Shown in pieces: positions 1 through 9,460 of a stretch of DNA of 64,000 nt. The stretch lies in the NCBI RefSeq assembly GCF_002355395.1, contig NZ_AP017315.1, positions 2,542,001-2,606,000 on the forward strand, in the 5' to 3' direction. Positions within the stretch are counted from its first letter, which is position 1. The number at the start of each line of letters is the position of its first letter. The DNA comes from Microcella alkaliphila. Lineage in GTDB: Bacteria > Actinomycetota > Actinomycetes > Actinomycetales > Microbacteriaceae. The position numbers and the translations under genes are program-made. The notes beneath the pieces are model-generated. The model saw only the letters and a list, made by a program, of their open reading frames with translations. It searched no databases and was not told the DNA's origin.

Positions 1-1413
1 CCACGCCCCACCCTCGGCGGCGCTCGCGGCGACGCCGACGGGGGCATCCAGCGCGGCGCCGAGGAAGCGCTGGGCGACGCCCGGCGTGCGGAACATGCCG
101 CCGTGTGCATAGAGCGCGTCGATGGCGACGTTTTCGGAGTGGAGGGCGCGCATCCCGATCGCGAGCGTCGCGAAGACGCCGTAGACCTGCGCGCGCATGA
201 CGTTGGCGAGCGTCAGCCGGCTGTCGGGGGTGCGTACGACGGCGGGGCGCCCGGCGTCGAGGTGGGCAACGGGCTCACCGGACAGCTGGTTGTAAGCGAG
301 CACGCCGTCGGCGTCGGCCGCGCCCTCCAGGGCCTCGGCGAACAGCAGCGCGTAGGCGGCGTCGGAGTCGATGGGGGTGCCGGCGAGCTCGGCGAAGCGG
401 CGGTACGTTCCCACCCAGGCGTTCAGCTCGCTCGTGCCGTTGTTGCAGTGCACCATCGCGACCGGGTCGCCGGCCGGGGTGGTGACGAGGTCGAGCTCGG
501 CGTGCTGCGAGGCGAGCGGGCGGTCGAGCACCACCATCGCGAAGATGCTCGTGCCGACGCTCACGTTGCCCGTGCGCGGGGCGACGGCGTTCGTCGCGAC
601 CATGCCCGTGCCGGCGTCGCCCTCCGGCGGCGCGGCGGGTGCGCCCGCGGCGAGGGTGCCCGAGGGGTCAAGCAGGCGAGCGCCCGCTTCGGTGAGGTGA
701 CCGGCGGTCTCGCCCGCCACCCGGATGCTCGGCAGCAGCTCCCCAAGGCCCGGCAGGGCGGCGCGCGCGGCCGGGAAGCGCTCAGCCAGCAGGGCGTCGT
801 AGCGGGCCACGAGCTCCGGGTCGTACTGGGGCCGACCGGCGGAGTCGCGGGAGACCGGGAACATGCCGGACGCGTCGCCGACTCCGAGCATCCGTGCCTC
901 GGTGAGCTGCTCGTGCACGTAGCCGGCGAGCGTCGTGATGTGGGCGATGTGCGGCACGTGGGCCTCGGCGTCGGTGATCGCCTGGTGCAGGTGCGCGATC
1001 GACCAGCGCAGCGGGATGTTCGTGCCGAACAGGGTCGACAGCTCGGCGGCGGCGGGGCCTGTGTTCGTGTTGCGCCACGTGCGGAAGTTCGTCAGCAGCG
1101 CGCCGTCGGCGTCGAACGCGAGGTAGCCGTGCATCATCGCCGAGACGCCGACGCCCGCGAGCGTCGTCGGCGCGGTGCCGAACCGCGCGCGGGTCTCGTC
1201 GAGGAGGGCGGAATAGGCGGCCGCGAGGCCCTCGTGCACGGCCTCGAGCGCGTAGGTCCAGAGACCGTCGACGAGCTGGTTCTCCCACTCGTGGCTGCCG
1301 GTGGCGAGCACGTGGGCAGGGTTGTCGGCGTCGACCAGGCAGGCCTTGATGCGGGTCGAGCCGAGCTCGATGCCGAGCGCCGCGCGGCCAGCGGCGATCA
1401 CGTCCGCGCTCAT
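1..1413 (-). CDS. araB: FGGY-family sugar kinase, probable ribulokinase (3' end outside window)
   Basis: Carbohydrate kinase of the FGGY family, expected to phosphorylate a pentulose such as L-ribulose with ATP. The N-terminus carries the phosphate-1 type loop GIELGSTRIKACLVD, and a later segment GNVSVGTSIFAMVV matches the second ATPase lobe. About 470 codons are visible with no stop, so the C-terminus lies beyond base 1. The ATG at 1413 overlaps the araD stop in an ATGA, so both are translated from one message. Ribulokinase is preferred over xylulokinase because of the araD neighbour; the family alone does not decide substrate. Confidence 0.85.
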   Translation of the reverse strand, partial: MSADVIAAGRAALGIELGSTRIKACLVDADNPAHVLATGSHEWENQLVDGLWTYALEAVHEGLAAAYSALLDETRARFGTAPTTLAGVGVSAMMHGYLAFDADGALLTNFRTWRNTNTGPAAAELSTLFGTNIPLRWSIAHLHQAITDAEAHVPHIAHITTLAGYVHEQLTEARMLGVGDASGMFPVSRDSAGRPQYDPELVARYDALLAERFPAARAALPGLGELLPSIRVAGETAGHLTEAGARLLDPSGTLAAGAPAAPPEGDAGTGMVATNAVAPRTGNVSVGTSIFAMVVLDRPLASQHAELDLVTTPAGDPVAMVHCNNGTSELNAWVGTYRRFAELAGTPIDSDAAYALLFAEALEGAADADGVLAYNQLSGEPVAHLDAGRPAVVRTPDSRLTLANVMRAQVYGVFATLAIGMRALHSENVAIDALYAHGGMFRTPGVAQRFLGAALDAPVGVAASAAEGGAW

Positions 1414-2123
1414 CGGGTGGCTCCGGCGGGCTGGCCGTACACGTTCTGGTAGCGGTCGAAGAGAGAGTCGATCGCGTCGGGCGCGATGGGCAGCGGCTCG
1501 CCGAGCTGGCGGGCGATGTGGATGGTGCGGGCGACGTCTTCGAGCATCACGGCGGCCTTGACCGCGTCGCGTGCATCCTTGCCGATCGTGAACGGGCCGT
1601 GGTTCTGCATGAGCACCGCGCGCGAACGGTGGCCGGTCAGCGTCTCGACGATGCCGCGGCCGATCGAGTCGTCGCCGATGATCGCGAAGGGGCCGACGGG
1701 GATCTCCCCGCCGAACTCGTCGGCCATCGCCGTGATGACACAGGGGATCGCCTCGCCGCGGGCGGCCCACGCCGTCGCGTAGGTCGAGTGGGTGTGCACG
1801 ACGCCGCCAACTTCGGGCATGTTCCGGTACACGTAGGCGTGCGCCGCCGTGTCGCTTGAGGGGCTGCGGTCGCTGCCCGGGGTGTTCGGCACGACCTCGC
1901 CGTCGAGCGTGCAGAGGATCATGTTCGCCGGGTCGAGGTCGTCGTAGTCGATGCCCGAAGGCTTGATGACGAAGAGGTCGGCGCCGGGAACCCGACCCGA
2001 GACGTTGCCGCCCGTCCACACCACAAGGCCGTACCGCACCAGCTCGCTGTGCAGGGCAGCGACGTCTTCGCGCACGCGGGCGATGGCGACCTGCACCTCA
2101 GGGCTCAGGGGGGCGGGGCTCAT
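1410..2123 (-). CDS. araD: L-ribulose-5-phosphate 4-epimerase
   Basis: Class II aldolase/epimerase of 237 residues, the usual AraD length; converts L-ribulose 5-phosphate to D-xylulose 5-phosphate. Visible are the GGNVSGRV substrate loop near residue 40, the metal-binding histidine pair in VVHTHSTYATAWA and a third histidine in MQNHGPFTIG. The ATG sits at 2123 downstream of a 193-base spacer holding three operator copies. Overlaps the kinase gene by four bases. Expected to be induced through the LacI-type protein encoded just upstream on the same strand. Confidence 0.92.
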   Translation of the reverse strand: MSPAPLSPEVQVAIARVREDVAALHSELVRYGLVVWTGGNVSGRVPGADLFVIKPSGIDYDDLDPANMILCTLDGEVVPNTPGSDRSPSSDTAAHAYVYRNMPEVGGVVHTHSTYATAWAARGEAIPCVITAMADEFGGEIPVGPFAIIGDDSIGRGIVETLTGHRSRAVLMQNHGPFTIGKDARDAVKAAVMLEDVARTIHIARQLGEPLPIAPDAIDSLFDRYQNVYGQPAGATR

Positions 2124-2172
2124 GTGACTCCGTTGTCGGGGCGGTACGGGGGTGGGCGGCGATGTGGCAAGC

Positions 2173-2264
2173 CGATGTGACCGTTCACATCTCGTGCGTG
2201 CACTCTACAGACGAAACGGTCACATCTGTCAAGTGGGACGCCCGTGCGAAACGGTCACATTTCG
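2173..2264 (-). promoter_or_regulatory. Three operator copies upstream of araD
   Basis: A full inverted repeat ATGTGACCGTTCACAT lies at 2175-2190. Two further sites share the half ACGGTCACAT at 2211-2225 and 2249-2262. The last is flanked by CGAAA and TTTCG. All carry TGTGA/TCACA half-sites around a central CG, as expected for a LacI-family dimer. The same site precedes the regulator gene. Confidence 0.75.
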
Positions 2265-2316
2265 ATAACAGGGCGGATGCGCGGTGGGCACGGCACGCAC
2301 GGGCGCGTACCTCGCG

Positions 2317-3351
2317 TTACGAGCGCCGCGCCGCCGTCGAGTGGCGAACGATCAGCTCGGGCCGCACCGGCTCGTGGCTGAGGTCGGTGTCGCCGCGCAG
2401 TTCCCCGAGCAGGAGCTCGATGGACCGCCGCCCGATCTCGGCGAAGTTCTGCCGCACCGTCGTCAGCGGCGGCGCGAAGTGCGCTGCCTCCGGAATGTCG
2501 TCAAACCCGACCACCGAGATGTCGCCCGGCACGTCGAGCCCCGACTCGCGGCACGCGTGGATGAAGCCGAGCGCCATCTGGTCGTTGCCGCAGAACACGG
2601 CCGTGAAGTCGCGGTACCGCAGCAATTCGAGTCCGGCGTAGTACCCGAAGTGCGCCGTCCAGTCGCCGAGGATCGGCGCCCGCGTTCGCAGGTCGGCGTC
2701 GTCTAGCTCACGCAGGAATCCCTGCATGCGCGCCTCGGCCTCGATCCAGTCCTGCGGGCCCGAGATGTGCATGATTTCTTCGTGCCCGAGGTCGATGAGA
2801 TGCCTCGTCGCCATGCGCGCGCCGGTGACCTGGTCGACCCAGAGCGAGTGCTTGGCGTTTGACCCGGTCGACTCGAGGGTGACGTACGGCACGCCCACCT
2901 GCAGGTCGGTGATCGCCTCGAACACGTGCACCTGCGGGGCGATCACGATGAGCGCCTCGACCGACTGCGACATCAGGTAGTCGAGCCCCGACTTGATCGA
3001 CGCGTACTCGCTCGAGCTGATGTTCGTGATCGACAGGCGATAGCCCGCTTCGCGTGCCGCCGTCTCAATCGCCTGGATGCTCGTGGCCGGCCCATAATGC
3101 ACCGTCTGCGATGCGAGCACCCCGATGGTGCGCGAGCGACTGGTGACGAGCGCGCGTGCAGCCTGGTTGGGGCGGTACCCCAACTCGTCGATGGCCGCGC
3201 GCACCCGCGCCAGCGTCTCGGGACGAATGTTGGGGCTGTCGTTGAGTACCCGCGAGACGGTCTGGTACGACACCCCGGCCACGCGGGCCACGTCACGGAT
3301 GTTGGGCGCGCGCGTGCGCTCCGGTTCCGCCGTGGTGATGTCGGTGGTCAT
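2317..3351 (-). CDS. LacI-family repressor of the pentose operon
   Basis: Transcription factor of 344 residues: helix-turn-helix at residues 18-40 (NIRDVARVAGVSYQTVSRVL), hinge helix, then a periplasmic-binding-protein-like sugar domain with the family signature VVGFDDIPEAAHF. The recognition helix has Tyr-Gln...Arg at the specificity positions, the same triplet as E. coli LacI, which reads TGTGA half-sites; the predicted operators here have TGTGA half-sites. It is followed by araD on the same strand, and has one operator of its own, so autoregulation is likely. Probable ligand is L-arabinose or a related pentose (inference from neighbours). Confidence 0.88.
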   Translation of the reverse strand: MTTDITTAEPERTRAPNIRDVARVAGVSYQTVSRVLNDSPNIRPETLARVRAAIDELGYRPNQAARALVTSRSRTIGVLASQTVHYGPATSIQAIETAAREAGYRLSITNISSSEYASIKSGLDYLMSQSVEALIVIAPQVHVFEAITDLQVGVPYVTLESTGSNAKHSLWVDQVTGARMATRHLIDLGHEEIMHISGPQDWIEAEARMQGFLRELDDADLRTRAPILGDWTAHFGYYAGLELLRYRDFTAVFCGNDQMALGFIHACRESGLDVPGDISVVGFDDIPEAAHFAPPLTTVRQNFAEIGRRSIELLLGELRGDTDLSHEPVRPELIVRHSTAARRS

Positions 3352-3370
3352 CGTCGTCCGTTCGGGTGCG

Positions 3371-3392
3371 CGAGATGTGTACGTTCACATTT
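3371..3392 (-). promoter_or_regulatory. Operator in front of the pentose regulator gene
   Basis: Inverted repeat ATGTGTACGTTCACAT at 3373-3388, about 20 bases before the regulator ATG. It is the fourth copy of the site found in front of araD and suggests negative autoregulation. Confidence 0.7.
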
Positions 3393-3463
3393 CGCTGGCG
3401 CCATTATGCACCCCGAACGTTTCTCGGGGGTCGGATGCGCGGGCACGGCCGTGTTTCGCCGAC

Positions 3464-4624
3464 CTACAGCCGCGCGAGCGCCTGCTCGACGTCGGCGACG
3501 AGGTCGGCCGCATCCTCGATGCCGACCGACAGCCGGACGATCGACGCGGGCACCTCGAGCGCCGTGCCCCGAACCGAGGCGTGCGTCATCTCGCTCGGGT
3601 AGTTGACGAGCGACTCGACACCGCCGAGCGATTCGGCGAGCGTGAACACCTCGAGGCTCTCGCAGAAGCGACGCGCAGCGCCCTCTCCGCCCGTGAGGTC
3701 GAGCGACACCATGCCGCCGAAACCACGCATCTGTCGCGCCGCCAACGCGTGCCCCGGGTGCGAATCGAGCCCCGGGTAGAGCACCCGCGCGACCCCGGCG
3801 TGCCCCACCATCGCCTCGGCGACGGCCTGGGCGTTGTGGCAGTGGCGGTCCATGCGCACGGCGAGCGTCTTGATTCCCCGGGTGGTGAGCCACGCATCCA
3901 TGGGGCCGGAGACGGCGCCGGCCGCGAACTGCTGAAAGCCAACGCGAGACGCGAGCTCGTCGTCGTTCAGGACGAGGGCGCCACCGACGACGTCGGAGTG
4001 GCCGCCCAGGTACTTGGTCGTCGAGTGCACGACCACGTCGGCGCCGAGCGCGAGCGGGGTCTGCAGGTAGGGGGTGGCGAACGTGTTGTCGACGACGACG
4101 AGGATGCCCGCGTCGTGCGCGATCTCGGCGAGCGCCGCGACGTCGGTCACCTTCATGAGGGGGTTCGATGGGGTCTCGAGCCAGAGCACCTTCGGCGCGA
4201 GCTGGCCGATCATGGTGCGCACGCCGTCGAGGTCGCTGAAGTCCATCGTGGTGAGGCCGATGCCCCACTGCCCGAAGATACGGCGCACGAGCCGGTGGGT
4301 TCCGCCGTAGACGTCGTCGCCCATCAGCACGTGGTCGCCGGGCTCGAGCACCGCCCGCAACAGGGCGTCTTCGGCCGCGAGCCCCGAGGCGAAGCTGAGC
4401 GCGTGGGCGCCACCCTCGAGCGCGGCGAGCTGCTGCTGCAGCGCGTCGCGGGTGGGGTTGGTGCCGCGGCCGTACTCGTAGCCGTTGCGCAAGCCCCCGA
4501 TGCCGTCTTGGGCATACGTCGTCGAGAAGTGCACGGGAGGGATGACCGCACCCGTCGTCTCGTCGGGGGTTTGCCCCGCGTGAATCGCGCGGGTCGAGAA
4601 TCCGTGATTGTCGTTCGTGGTCAT
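3464..4624 (-). CDS. metB: Cystathionine gamma-synthase
   Basis: PLP enzyme of the Cys/Met metabolism family, 386 residues. The PLP lysine is Lys204 in [12 protein letters not shown]; the N-terminal [13 protein letters not shown] and the [15 protein letters not shown] stretch are typical of the family. Joins an activated homoserine ester with cysteine to give cystathionine. It could also act as a gamma-lyase, which the sequence does not exclude. The reading frame is open much further upstream, but ATG at 4624, eight bases after the cbs stop, is where homology begins. Co-transcribed with cbs. Confidence 0.9.
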   Translation of the reverse strand: MTTNDNHGFSTRAIHAGQTPDETTGAVIPPVHFSTTYAQDGIGGLRNGYEYGRGTNPTRDALQQQLAALEGGAHALSFASGLAAEDALLRAVLEPGDHVLMGDDVYGGTHRLVRRIFGQWGIGLTTMDFSDLDGVRTMIGQLAPKVLWLETPSNPLMKVTDVAALAEIAHDAGILVVVDNTFATPYLQTPLALGADVVVHSTTKYLGGHSDVVGGALVLNDDELASRVGFQQFAAGAVSGPMDAWLTTRGIKTLAVRMDRHCHNAQAVAEAMVGHAGVARVLYPGLDSHPGHALAARQMRGFGGMVSLDLTGGEGAARRFCESLEVFTLAESLGGVESLVNYPSEMTHASVRGTALEVPASIVRLSVGIEDAADLVADVEQALARL

Positions 4625-4632
4625 CGATGTCC

Positions 4633-6021
4633 TCAGGCGAGCGCGTGCAGCAGGTCGACGCGGGTCACGAGCCCGATCGGGTTGCCCCCGTCGAGCACGA
4701 GCAGGGTCTCGGGCGGAAGACCTCCTGCGCCGCGCTCGCCGAAGCGTTCGCGCGCCTTCTCGAGGCTCTCGCCGGCTCCGATGACGGGCATCACCGGACC
4801 CATGGCCGCGGTGACCGGGTCGCCCGGCGTCACGTCGCCCGAGGCGAGCGCACGCAACAGCCCGGCCGTCGACACCGAGCCCGCAACCTCGCCGAGCACG
4901 GGCGGCAGCTCGCCCGTGAGCACGGGCAGCGTCACCGCACCGCCGTGCGATTCGAGCGCCGCGACCGCGTCGGCGACGGTGTGCTCGCGCCGCACGTGGG
5001 CGAGCGCGCGCAGCGGCTCGCCGAGCAGATCGCGCACCGTCGGCGAGCCTGCGGGCGCCGCGAAGCCGTGCGCGCGCATCCACCGGTCGTTGAAGATCTT
5101 GCCGAGGTAGCCGCGCCCGCCGTCGGGAAGCAGCACGACGACCACGTCGTCGGGGCCGAGCTCGCGGGCGACCTCGAGGGCGCCGACGGCCGCCATGCCG
5201 CACGAACCGCCGACGAGCAGCCCCTCTTCGCGGGCGAGGCGCACGGTCATGTCGAACGAGTCCTGGTCGCTGACGGCCACGATGCGGTCGGTGACGGACG
5301 GGTCGTAGGCGCCCGGCCAGAAGTCTTCGCCGACGCCCTCGACGAGGTAGGGCCGGCCGGTGCCGCCCGAGTAGACACTGCCGACGGGGTCGACGCCGAC
5401 GATCTGAACGCGGCCGCCCTCGCGGTCGGCGCTGATCTCGCGCAGGTAGCGCCCGGTGCCGGTGATGGTGCCGCCCGTGCCGACGCCGGTGACGAAGTGC
5501 GTCACCCGGCCCTCGGTGTCGCGCCAGATCTCGGGGCCGGTGGTCTCGTAGTGGCTGCGCGGCCCGTTGGGGTTCGCGTACTGGTTCGGCTTGAAGGCGC
5601 CCGGAATCTCGCGCGCGAGCCGGTCGCTCACCGAGTAGTACGACTCGGGGTCGTCGGGTGCGACGGCCGTCGGCGTCACGACGATCTCGGCGCCGTACGC
5701 GGTCAAGACGTTGCGCTTGTCTTCGCCCACCTTGTCAGGCAGCACGAACACGCACTTATACCCGCGCTGCTGAGCGACAAGGGCAAGGCCGACGCCCGTG
5801 TTGCCGCTCGTCGGCTCGACGATCGTGCCGCCGGGCTTCAACAGCCCCTCGCGCTCGGCCGCGTCGATGATGCGGGTCGCGATGCGGTCTTTCGACGACC
5901 CTCCGGGGTTCAGATACTCGACCTTCGCGAGCACGGTGGCGCTGATTCCCTCGGTGACCCTGTTGAGGCGGAGGAGGGGCGTGTCGCCGATCAGGTCGGT
6001 GATCGCGGCGGCGTATTTCAT
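4633..6021 (-). CDS. cbs: Cystathionine beta-synthase
   Basis: PLP enzyme that condenses serine with homocysteine, 462 residues. PLP lysine is Lys44 in NPGGSSKDRIATR; the phosphate loop is EPTSGNTGVGLA. A pair of CBS domains occupies the last 130 residues (from about TVRDLLGEPLRAL), the regulatory module of this family. An in-frame GTG lies two codons upstream, but the ATG at 6021 stands seven bases after a TAGGCT -10 box (6029-6034), favouring a leaderless start there. With metB directly downstream it forms a cysteine-homocysteine interconversion pair. Confidence 0.9.
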   Translation of the reverse strand: MKYAAAITDLIGDTPLLRLNRVTEGISATVLAKVEYLNPGGSSKDRIATRIIDAAEREGLLKPGGTIVEPTSGNTGVGLALVAQQRGYKCVFVLPDKVGEDKRNVLTAYGAEIVVTPTAVAPDDPESYYSVSDRLAREIPGAFKPNQYANPNGPRSHYETTGPEIWRDTEGRVTHFVTGVGTGGTITGTGRYLREISADREGGRVQIVGVDPVGSVYSGGTGRPYLVEGVGEDFWPGAYDPSVTDRIVAVSDQDSFDMTVRLAREEGLLVGGSCGMAAVGALEVARELGPDDVVVVLLPDGGRGYLGKIFNDRWMRAHGFAAPAGSPTVRDLLGEPLRALAHVRREHTVADAVAALESHGGAVTLPVLTGELPPVLGEVAGSVSTAGLLRALASGDVTPGDPVTAAMGPVMPVIGAGESLEKARERFGERGAGGLPPETLLVLDGGNPIGLVTRVDLLHALA

Positions 6022-6028
6022 GCACACG

Positions 6029-6034
6029 AGCCTA
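6029..6034 (-). promoter_or_regulatory. -10 box for leaderless cbs transcript
   Basis: TAGGCT, seven bases before the cbs ATG. Confidence 0.5.
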
Positions 6035-6164
6035 CCGGCGGCCCGGATGCACGCGGCCCGTCCCAGCGTCTGCCAACGTCTGGTGGGAGAATAAGAGAGT
6101 GCGTGCCATCGCGTGGTGCGCGCAGCACCCCGCCCCGAGCATCCTGTACCCGTTGGAGACGTCC

Positions 6165-6845
6165 GTGACGAACGACGAGAACCTCACCGTCAAGCAGCAG
6201 CGCGAGAAGCGCCGTGCCGAGAAGGTGGCCGCCCTGAAGGCGAAGCAGAAGAAAGAGAAGCGCGGGCGGCTGATCGCCATCGTGCTCTCGGCCACCGCCG
6301 TCGTGGCCGTCCTCGGCATCGTCATCACCGTCGTCGTGTCGAACGCCACGCGGCCCGAGCCGCAGGTTCCGTTGACCGCGGCCGAGCGCGCGGCGATCGA
6401 GATCGAGGGTGAAGAGCTGTTCCCCGGCCTCGACCCGAGGCACACCACCGACCCGGTGCAGTACGACGTCATGCCGCCCGCCGGCGGACCGCACAACCCG
6501 TCGTGGCTGAACTGCGGCGTCTACGAGGAGGAGCAGCCCGTCGAGTACGCCGTGCACTCGCTCGAGCACGGCGCCGTGTGGCTCGCCTACGACCCCGACC
6601 AGATCTCGGACGAGCAGTTGACCGAACTGCGCCGCCTCGCCCCGGACCGCCACGCGATCGTCTCGCCGATCGCGGGCCTCGAGTCGCCGATCATCGCGAG
6701 CGCCTGGGGTGCGCGCGTGCAGGTCGACGAGCCGGGCGACGAGCGCATCGGCCAGTTCATCGACAAGTACTGGCTGTCGCCCGCCGCCCCCGAGCCGGGC
6801 GCGCTGTGCTCGAACGCCCTCGACGGGCCCGGGCGGGTCAGTTAG
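6165..6845 (+). CDS. DUF3105 membrane-anchored protein
   Basis: A 226-residue protein: short basic charged N-terminus (repeated EKR/KAKQKKEKR), one membrane helix near residues 37-57, then an extracellular domain with the DUF3105 marks PAGGPHNPSWLNCGVY and YAVHSLEHGAVWLAY (conserved His, Cys and Glu). Function unknown; DUF3105 is often beside DUF305 genes, as here. The GTG at 6165 has GGAG seven bases upstream. A GTG at 6099 in the same frame follows GAGAAT by six bases and could be a leaderless start adding 22 residues. Confidence 0.8.
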   Translation: MTNDENLTVKQQREKRRAEKVAALKAKQKKEKRGRLIAIVLSATAVVAVLGIVITVVVSNATRPEPQVPLTAAERAAIEIEGEELFPGLDPRHTTDPVQYDVMPPAGGPHNPSWLNCGVYEEEQPVEYAVHSLEHGAVWLAYDPDQISDEQLTELRRLAPDRHAIVSPIAGLESPIIASAWGARVQVDEPGDERIGQFIDKYWLSPAAPEPGALCSNALDGPGRVS

Positions 6846-6847
6846 CC

Positions 6848-7546
6848 ATGAGTGAGGCGGGCGTGTCAGGCGCGACGACCGCGAACGGCGGTCAGTCGGC
6901 ACGGCTGCGGCTGCTGCTGGGCGGCGCCGTATTGGTGCTGGTCGCGCTCGTGGCGGGCGTGCTGCTCGGCCGCGTGACGGCGCCGACCGCGGGCGGGCCG
7001 ATCCCATCAAACACGAGCGCCGAGGCGGGCTTCTCGCGCGACATGCAGACGCACCACACGCAGGCCGTCGAAATGGCGCTGCTCGTGCGCGACCGTTCCG
7101 ACAGCGACGACATTCGCCTCCTCGCGCTCGACATGGCGACCGCGCAGATGCAACAAATCGGCCAGATGGCCGCGTGGCTGCAGCTGTGGGGTCTGCCGGC
7201 CGCTCCGCCCGAGCCGAGCATGACGTGGATGACCCGCCCCGCCCTCGACGGCGGCAGCCACGAGTCGCACGACGGCACGGCCGAGCACTCGCACGTGCCC
7301 GGCGAGCCGATGCCGGGGCTTGCGACCCCCGAGCAGATGCAGCAGCTGCGCGACGCCGACGGCGTCGATGCCGAGCGCCTCTTCCTCGAGCTCATGATCG
7401 CCCACCACCAGGGGGGCGTCGAGATGGCGGCCGCCGTGATCGAGCGCAGCGAGCATCCCGTCGTTCTCGACCTGGCGGGCGGAATGGTGCGCGTGCAGCA
7501 GAGCGAGCTCGACTACATGACCGAGCTGCTCGAGGCGCGCCGCTAA
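6848..7546 (+). CDS. DUF305 family membrane-anchored protein
   Basis: A 232-residue protein with one N-terminal membrane helix (about residues 18-40) and an extracytoplasmic four-helix DUF305 domain of the ferritin-like kind. Two similar blocks carry the metal-type histidines: FSRDMQTHHTQAVEMA and LELMIAHHQGGVEMA. The His-rich stretch SHESHDGTAEHSHVPGE in the middle suggests copper or other metal binding (inference). Starts two bases after the DUF3105 stop, so the pair is an operon. Its TAA overlaps the stop of the convergent ABC gene. Confidence 0.85.
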   Translation: MSEAGVSGATTANGGQSARLRLLLGGAVLVLVALVAGVLLGRVTAPTAGGPIPSNTSAEAGFSRDMQTHHTQAVEMALLVRDRSDSDDIRLLALDMATAQMQQIGQMAAWLQLWGLPAAPPEPSMTWMTRPALDGGSHESHDGTAEHSHVPGEPMPGLATPEQMQQLRDADGVDAERLFLELMIAHHQGGVEMAAAVIERSEHPVVLDLAGGMVRVQQSELDYMTELLEARR

Positions 7547-9414
7547 ACCTCGGTGAGCGGCGCCTGGTCGGTGCGCTGCTGCTCGACGAGGGTGGCGTAG
7601 AGCCCGCCCAGCGCCAACAGTTCGGCGTGCGTGCCGCTCTCGACGATGCGCCCCGCGTCGAGCACGTGGATCACGTCGGCCCCCACCACGGTCGACAGCC
7701 GGTGCGCGATCGCGACGGTCGTGCGGCCGCGCGCGGCGGCATCCAGCGCCCGCTGCACGATGCGCTCCGACGTCGAGTCGAGCGCGCTCGTCGCCTCGTC
7801 GAGCACCAGCACCGGCGGGTCCTTCAACAGCACGCGCGCGATGGCGATGCGCTGCTTCTCGCCGCCCGACAGCCGGTAGCCGCGCTCGCCGACGACCGTG
7901 TCATACCCCTCGGGAAAGGACGCGATCGTGTCGTGGATGTTCGCCGCACGGCAGGCCGCCTCCAGCTCCGCCTCGCTCGCCTCCGGCTTCGCGTAGCGCA
8001 GGTTCTCGGCGATGGAGGCGTGGAACAGGTAGGTCTCCTGGCTCACGATGCCCACCTCCGCAATCAGGGATGCGCGGCGCAGCTCCCGCACGTCGACACC
8101 GGCGAACAGCACCCTCCCCTCGCTCGCCTCGTACAGCCGCGGGATCAGGTACGAGATGGTGGTCTTGCCGGCCCCCGACGGGCCGACGAACGCCACGAAC
8201 TGCCCGGGCTCAACGGCGAAGGACACATCGTCGAGCGTGGGCGGCCCGTCGCCGGCCTCGGCGTCGGGGTAGCGGAAGGTGACCGACTCGAATCGGATGC
8301 TCCCGACGGAATCGCGCGGAGCATCCACCGCGCCGTCCTTCTCCGTGATCGACGGAACCAGGTCGAGGTACTCGAAGATGCGGGCGAACAGCGCGGCCGA
8401 GGTCTGCAGGTCGAGCGCGACCCGCATGAGGCCGAGCAGCGGGAACGCGAGGCGGGCCTGCACCGTCGTGAAGGCGACAAGTGTGCCGGCGGTGACGGCG
8501 ACATCCGCCTCGATGAGGAACGCCGCCGCGAGGTACACGACCGCGGGGATCACGCTCAGAAAGACGTTGACGAGCGCGAAGAACCACTGCCCCGACATCT
8601 GCAGCTGCACCTGCAGACGACGCTGCACGGCGTTCTCGTCGCGGTAGCGGTCGACCTCGGCCTCCTGCCGGTCGAAGCTCTTGGCGAGCAGGATGCCCGA
8701 GACGCTCAGGGCCTCCTGCGTGATCGCGGTCATGTCGCTCAGCGACTCCTGCGTCCTCCCCGCGATCTTGGCGCGCACGATGCCGACGCGGCGCTGGGCG
8801 GCGACGAGCGCGGGCAGCAGCACGACCGCGACGAGGGTGAGCTGCCACGACAAAAGCAGCATCGCCACGAACGCCGCAATCACGGTCACGGTGTTGCCGA
8901 TGACGCTCGAGACCGTGTTCGACAACACGCTCGCAACACCGCCCACGTCGTTCTGTAGCCGCGACTGGATGACGCCCGTCTTCGTGCGGGTGAAGAACGC
9001 GAGTTCCATCTGCTGCAGGTGTGCGAACAGCTTCACGCGCAGTTCGGCCATGACGCTGTTGCCGACGGTCGCCGTCAGATACGTCTGGCCGATTCCGAGA
9101 CCGGCGCTGAGCATCCACAACAGCACCATGAGGCCGACCAACTGCACGAGCAGAGGGATGTTCGGCGCGCCCTCCGGAGGGAACAGCCCCTCGTCGAAGG
9201 CGCGCTGGGTGAGCAGCGGCGGCAGCACGCTGAGCCCCGCGCTGACGAGCACGAGCGCGATCGTGACGGCGAGCGTCACCCGGTGCGGGCGAAACAGCTC
9301 AGCGATCCGCCCGAGCAGGTTCGGGATGCGCGGGGCGGCCGCGTTCTCGGCCCGCTGCGCGTCGACGTCGCCGCTCGACACACGGAAACCCCGGCGGCCA
9401 CCACCCATGCTCAT
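7543..9414 (-). CDS. ABC exporter, fused membrane and ATPase domains
   Basis: Half-transporter of 623 residues. Six membrane helices fill residues 40-330. The nucleotide-binding domain follows, with Walker A GPSGAGKTT, signature LSGGEKQR, Walker B VLVLDEATSALD and the H-loop IAHRLST. Works as a homo- or heterodimer; no second half-gene is adjacent. Resembles multidrug/lipid exporters of the MsbA/LmrA type; substrate unknown. The start ATG at 9414 lies six bases after TAGGCT at 9421-9426, so the mRNA is probably leaderless. Confidence 0.9.
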   Translation of the reverse strand: MSMGGGRRGFRVSSGDVDAQRAENAAAPRIPNLLGRIAELFRPHRVTLAVTIALVLVSAGLSVLPPLLTQRAFDEGLFPPEGAPNIPLLVQLVGLMVLLWMLSAGLGIGQTYLTATVGNSVMAELRVKLFAHLQQMELAFFTRTKTGVIQSRLQNDVGGVASVLSNTVSSVIGNTVTVIAAFVAMLLLSWQLTLVAVVLLPALVAAQRRVGIVRAKIAGRTQESLSDMTAITQEALSVSGILLAKSFDRQEAEVDRYRDENAVQRRLQVQLQMSGQWFFALVNVFLSVIPAVVYLAAAFLIEADVAVTAGTLVAFTTVQARLAFPLLGLMRVALDLQTSAALFARIFEYLDLVPSITEKDGAVDAPRDSVGSIRFESVTFRYPDAEAGDGPPTLDDVSFAVEPGQFVAFVGPSGAGKTTISYLIPRLYEASEGRVLFAGVDVRELRRASLIAEVGIVSQETYLFHASIAENLRYAKPEASEAELEAACRAANIHDTIASFPEGYDTVVGERGYRLSGGEKQRIAIARVLLKDPPVLVLDEATSALDSTSERIVQRALDAAARGRTTVAIAHRLSTVVGADVIHVLDAGRIVESGTHAELLALGGLYATLVEQQRTDQAPLTEV

Positions 9415-9420
9415 GCGCTG

Positions 9421-9426
9421 AGCCTA
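9421..9426 (-). promoter_or_regulatory. -10 box for leaderless ABC exporter transcript
   Basis: TAGGCT followed by six bases and the ATG. Confidence 0.55.
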
Positions 9427-9460
9427 AGTGGGGCCGCGGGGGTTTCTGCTGAGGTTAGAA

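Noticed and set aside
103..1452. Open 449-codon frame on the plus strand
   Set aside because: It is the GC-driven mirror of the FGGY kinase gene on the minus strand; its amino-acid content is Arg/Gly/Ala/Val-rich without any family motif.
3125..5110. Long plus-strand frame of 661 codons
   Set aside because: Lies opposite the regulator, metB and cbs, all with clear catalytic motifs; a shadow frame.
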